From positions 1-9,023 of the forward strand of contig CAAGQC010000041.1 in the NCBI GenBank assembly GCA_900771995.1: a stretch of 9,023 nt of DNA. Reading direction: 5' to 3'. The position numbers were made by a program, and so were the translations under genes. This DNA is from Lachnospiraceae bacterium (GTDB lineage: Bacteria; Bacillota; Clostridia; Lachnospirales; Lachnospiraceae). The notes beneath the pieces were generated by a model. It was not told where the DNA came from. It worked only from the letters and a program-made list of their open reading frames with translations, and searched no databases. Positions 6,996-9,023 of this stretch are shown here, one piece after another. Numbering within the stretch: position 1 is the first letter of the stretch; each line of letters opens with the position of its first letter.

Positions 6996-7068
6996 TCTGT
7001 AATCTCCTTATCGTTTACCTATCGCTTTTGGGGCCTGTATCTGCCGGTATGTGACAGGTAACAGCTAT

Positions 7069-7098
7069 ATTATACTATCCTCCGACACATCATTTCAA
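7069..7098 (-). promoter_or_regulatory. Sigma-A-type promoter of the GtrB-like gene
   Basis: On the minus strand TTGAAA (7093-7098, 5 of 6 matches) and a perfect TATAAT (7069-7074) are separated by 18 bases. Transcription would start near 7062, leaving a leader of about 67 bases before ATG 6995. This is the best promoter match in the window. Confidence -1.
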
Positions 7099-7130
7099 GG
7101 TCAACACTGTACTTTTTCCGCTTTTTGGAT

Positions 7131-7136
7131 TATACT
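7131..7136 (+). promoter_or_regulatory. Possible -10 element for the YuiD-like gene
   Basis: TATACT (5 of 6 to consensus) lies about 55 bases before ATG 7191 in a divergent intergenic region. No convincing -35 is seen 16-18 bases upstream; the best candidate there matches only about half. Low confidence. Confidence -1.
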
Positions 7137-7190
7137 GAATTTATATATGTCTTTTCTGCGAAATGCAGCATATAGGAAACGAGGTTATTT

Positions 7191-7655
7191 ATGACTTTTT
7201 TTGAACAGTTTTTCAGCAATACAATTTTCCTGACGGCAGCCTGCGGCTGGCTGATCGCCCAGGTTCTGAAGACTATAATCCATCTGATCGTCTCCAAGAA
7301 ATTCGTGGCAGAGCGGCTGGTGGGCAGCGGCGGCATGCCCAGTTCCCATTCCGCTACCGTATGTGCTCTGACCACTGCGGTCTGCTACCAGTACGGCGCC
7401 GGCAGTTTTGAATTCGCCATCTCCCTGATCCTCGCCATCATCGTAATGTACGATGCCATGGGCGTGCGCAGAGAGACCGGTATTCAGGCACAGATCCTGA
7501 ACGAAATGATCACCGTATTCGAAGATATGGGACGCAGCGAAATGTCCGCTCACGACAAATTAAAAGAATTCGTGGGACATACTCCCCTGCAGGTGTTGAT
7601 GGGTGCACTGTTAGGCATTTTATGCGGTGTAGTCATTTACAGCTTTATACTCTGA
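7191..7655 (+). CDS. Divergent PAP2 family membrane protein (DUF212, YuiD-like)
   Basis: This 154-residue membrane protein matches the DUF212 family, distant relatives of PAP2 phosphatases that include B. subtilis YuiD. Motifs are GSGGMPSSHSA (45-55, like the SGH-type phosphatase signature), MYDAMGVRRETG (86-97) and LKEFVGHTPLQVLMGALLG (124-142). Hydrophobic segments lie at about residues 10-33, 53-68, 76-90 and 132-153. The length is normal for the family. The reaction is not established; relation to PAP2 suggests a lipid or polyprenyl phosphate substrate, which is inference. GAGGT (7181-7185) lies 5 bases before the ATG. The DUF3048 gene starts 22 bases after the stop, with no terminator between, so the two are probably one transcript. 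It is transcribed away from the GtrB-like gene. Confidence -1.
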   Translation: MTFFEQFFSNTIFLTAACGWLIAQVLKTIIHLIVSKKFVAERLVGSGGMPSSHSATVCALTTAVCYQYGAGSFEFAISLILAIIVMYDAMGVRRETGIQAQILNEMITVFEDMGRSEMSAHDKLKEFVGHTPLQVLMGALLGILCGVVIYSFIL

Positions 7656-7677
7656 TAAGCGATTGAGGTGTAATGAC

Positions 7678-8853
7678 ATGTGTAAAAATAAATTTCAACG
7701 ACAGTTTCTGCGGAGGGCGGCAACGCTTCTGCTGACTGTCTCTGTAGTACTTACCGGATGCGGACAGACCGGCGGCTCCGATTCCCTGATCAGCCCGATC
7801 CTCCCGGATAACAGTCCGGAGGTCTCTCCCACCGCTTCCGGAGAAAAGCTTCCGGATCCCGTAACGATCGTGGTGGAAGACGACTCCACACCTCCCGCAG
7901 AGGGAATGGTCCGCAGCCGTCTTACGAACGAATGGGTCACCGCCGATGTGGCAAATACCCGCCCCATCGCTGTCATGATCCCCAATGAGGCTTCTGCGAT
8001 CCCACAATACAGTCTGTCCGATGCTTCTATTATTTATGAAGCCAATGTCGAGAACCGGATGACCCGTATGATGGCTGTCTATGAAGGCTGGCAGGATCTG
8101 GACAAGATCGGCAACATCCGCAGTCTCCGTGATTATTATGCGTACTGGGCTTTTGAATGGGATGCTTTTATCGTTCATTTCGGCGGTCCTTTTTTCATCA
8201 ACGATCTGCTGGCGAAGCCGGATACGCAGGATATCGACGGTACTTCCGGCAGTGACGAGGCTGCTTTCTTCCGTACTTCGGACCGCAACAAGCCCCACAA
8301 TGCCTACGCTTCCGGAGAAGGCTTGCAAAAAGTGATCGAAAAAAAAGGCTACAGTCTGGAATACCGTGGTCTCACCGACGAGAATCATTTCCGTTTTGCC
8401 TCCAAGGCAGAGCCGAACACTCTGGGGCAGTACGGTGCCAAGGCCAGGGATGCCACTTACATAGACATGTCCGGATGTTATCCGCTGACCAGATGTTATT
8501 TCGAATTCAATGAGGATGACGGGCTCTATTACCGTTCCCAGCACCTGTCCGGCAGTACGGATGGCCCTCACATCGACGCCGTCACCGGTGAGCAGCTGAC
8601 CTTCAAGAATATTCTGGTGCAGAATACTTTCTATGAAGAACTGGGCGAAGGATATCTGGCTTTCCAGTGCCATGACACCACCCGGGATGGCTGGTTCTTC
8701 ACCAATGGCCGGGGGATTCACGTGAACTGGGAGAAGACCTCCGATTATGGTGCTACCCGTTATTATGACGATAACGGAGATGAGATCCTGCTCAATACCG
8801 GCAAGACCATGATCTGTATCGTGGAGGACGGAGATTCCTTCACGTTTCATTAA
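7678..8853 (+). CDS. DUF3048 domain lipoprotein (YerB family)
   Basis: The 391-residue product is an exported lipoprotein of the DUF3048 family, which includes B. subtilis YerB; the molecular role of the family is not known to me. A positive N-terminus and hydrophobic stretch (about residues 14-25) end in the lipobox LTGC, with Cys28 as the likely lipidated residue. A Ser/Pro/Asp-rich linker (about 30-80) follows. The N-terminal DUF3048 domain shows RPIAVMIPNEASAIPQ, the IIYEANVENRMTRMMAVYE region, DKIGNIRSLRDYY and FIVHFGGPFF. The C-terminal domain shows DAVTGEQLTFKNILVQ, GWFFTNGRGIHVNWEK and TRYYDDNGDEILLNTGKT. ATG 7678 is chosen because GAGGTG (7665-7670) lies 7 bases upstream; an earlier in-frame TTG at 7663 overlaps that site. 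The protein is slightly longer than the B. subtilis relative because of the linker. It would sit on the outer face of the membrane. Confidence -1.
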   Translation: MCKNKFQRQFLRRAATLLLTVSVVLTGCGQTGGSDSLISPILPDNSPEVSPTASGEKLPDPVTIVVEDDSTPPAEGMVRSRLTNEWVTADVANTRPIAVMIPNEASAIPQYSLSDASIIYEANVENRMTRMMAVYEGWQDLDKIGNIRSLRDYYAYWAFEWDAFIVHFGGPFFINDLLAKPDTQDIDGTSGSDEAAFFRTSDRNKPHNAYASGEGLQKVIEKKGYSLEYRGLTDENHFRFASKAEPNTLGQYGAKARDATYIDMSGCYPLTRCYFEFNEDDGLYYRSQHLSGSTDGPHIDAVTGEQLTFKNILVQNTFYEELGEGYLAFQCHDTTRDGWFFTNGRGIHVNWEKTSDYGATRYYDDNGDEILLNTGKTMICIVEDGDSFTFH

Positions 8854-8878
8854 TGTAAATGGGAAGTTAGTGAAACGT
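8842..8878 (+). repeat. 8-bp inverted repeat spanning the stop codon of the DUF3048 gene
   Basis: ACGTTTCA (8842-8849) is perfectly complementary to TGAAACGT (8871-8878), with a 21-base loop that contains the TAA stop. It is not followed by a T-tract, so it is a poor terminator. The right arm ends 4 bases before the larger palindromic element begins. Confidence -1.
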
Positions 8879-8882
8879 CCCC

Positions 8883-9023
8883 GTAGCCCGCATTGGGGGT
8901 AAGGCCATCAGACCCGCTTTCGCTTCGGAAGCAGAGCGTAGCGGTACGTAAGCGAGGAAAGTACCCTCGCTAAGTGCCGACGTCTGCTTAGAGTCTGCTG
9001 TCCTTACCCCCAACGTGGGCTAC
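8883..9023. repeat. Imperfect palindromic structured element (22-bp terminal inverted repeats with nested hairpin arm)
   Basis: The outer arms 8883-8904 and 9002-9023 pair over 22 positions: 20 Watson-Crick, one G-T (8890/9016) and one A-C (8892/9014). Inside, CAGAC (8909-8913) can pair with GTCTG (8993-8997). A long arm is then built from AAGCAGA (8929-8935) with TCTGCTT (8983-8989), CGT (8937-8939) with ACG (8980-8982), CGGTAC (8942-8947) with GTGCCG (8974-8979, one G-T), and AGCGAGG (8951-8957) with CCTCGCT (8965-8971). No ORF of note lies inside. The size and imperfect palindrome recall ERIC-like or MITE-like intergenic repeats, or a structured RNA. I do not recognise a named family. It stops exactly at the window end, so the right flank, a target duplication or a terminator tract cannot be examined. 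Confidence -1.

Noticed and set aside
7645..8850. A long open frame of about 400 codons on the minus strand opposite the DUF3048 gene
   Set aside because: The plus-strand frame has a lipobox, a ribosome site and clear DUF3048 motifs. The antisense frame shows no recognisable domain and follows from the codon bias of the real gene.
8883..9023. Interpretation of the palindromic element as an ordinary intrinsic terminator or a tRNA-like gene
   Set aside because: It is much too long for a terminator and no T-tract is visible within the window; no cloverleaf or conserved tRNA bases were found.

Overview
The window looks like chromosomal DNA of a low-to-mid G+C, spore-former-lineage Firmicute, most likely a Lachnospiraceae-type Clostridium relative. 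The evidence is a Spo0A-type DNA-binding domain, strong AGGAGG-like ribosome sites, several TTG starts, a YerB-family (DUF3048) lipoprotein and a YuiD-family (divergent PAP2) protein. The exact genus cannot be read from the sequence.

Left part (1 to about 5354, all minus strand): a surface-polysaccharide operon read from right to left. An extended -10 promoter at 5326-5354 precedes two multi-pass membrane proteins that share an ATGA overlap (5280-4312 and 4315-3326). These together resemble one large DUF6077-type membrane protein. Then come a TuaG/WfgS-like family 2 glycosyltransferase (3270-2509), a long-form polyprenyl-phosphate glycosyl-1-phosphate transferase that starts on TTG (2496-1045), and a Wzz-like chain-length protein (1024 to beyond position 1). 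The last has a cytoplasmic tail that looks like a BY-kinase domain without its Walker A loop. A plausible scheme is that the phosphotransferase primes undecaprenyl phosphate, the glycosyltransferase extends it, and the Wzz-like protein controls chain length. The flippase, polymerase and remaining transferases would lie outside the window.

Middle (5381 to about 7100, minus strand): a perfect 15-bp terminator hairpin separates the operon from a 125-residue protein that is only the C-terminal DNA-binding domain of Spo0A, with no receiver domain. It has its own predicted promoter. Upstream of it, under a good sigma-A-type promoter, is a GtrB/YkcC-type polyprenyl-phosphate glycosyltransferase.

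Right part (7131-9023, plus strand): a divergent pair made of a YuiD-family membrane protein and a DUF3048 lipoprotein, closely spaced and probably co-transcribed. The last 141 bases are non-coding. They form a near-perfect 22-bp terminal inverted repeat enclosing a long nested hairpin arm, ending exactly at the last base of the window. This is the least explained piece of sequence here. No stretch longer than 300 bases lacks a gene; no tRNA, rRNA, CRISPR or transposase gene was seen.
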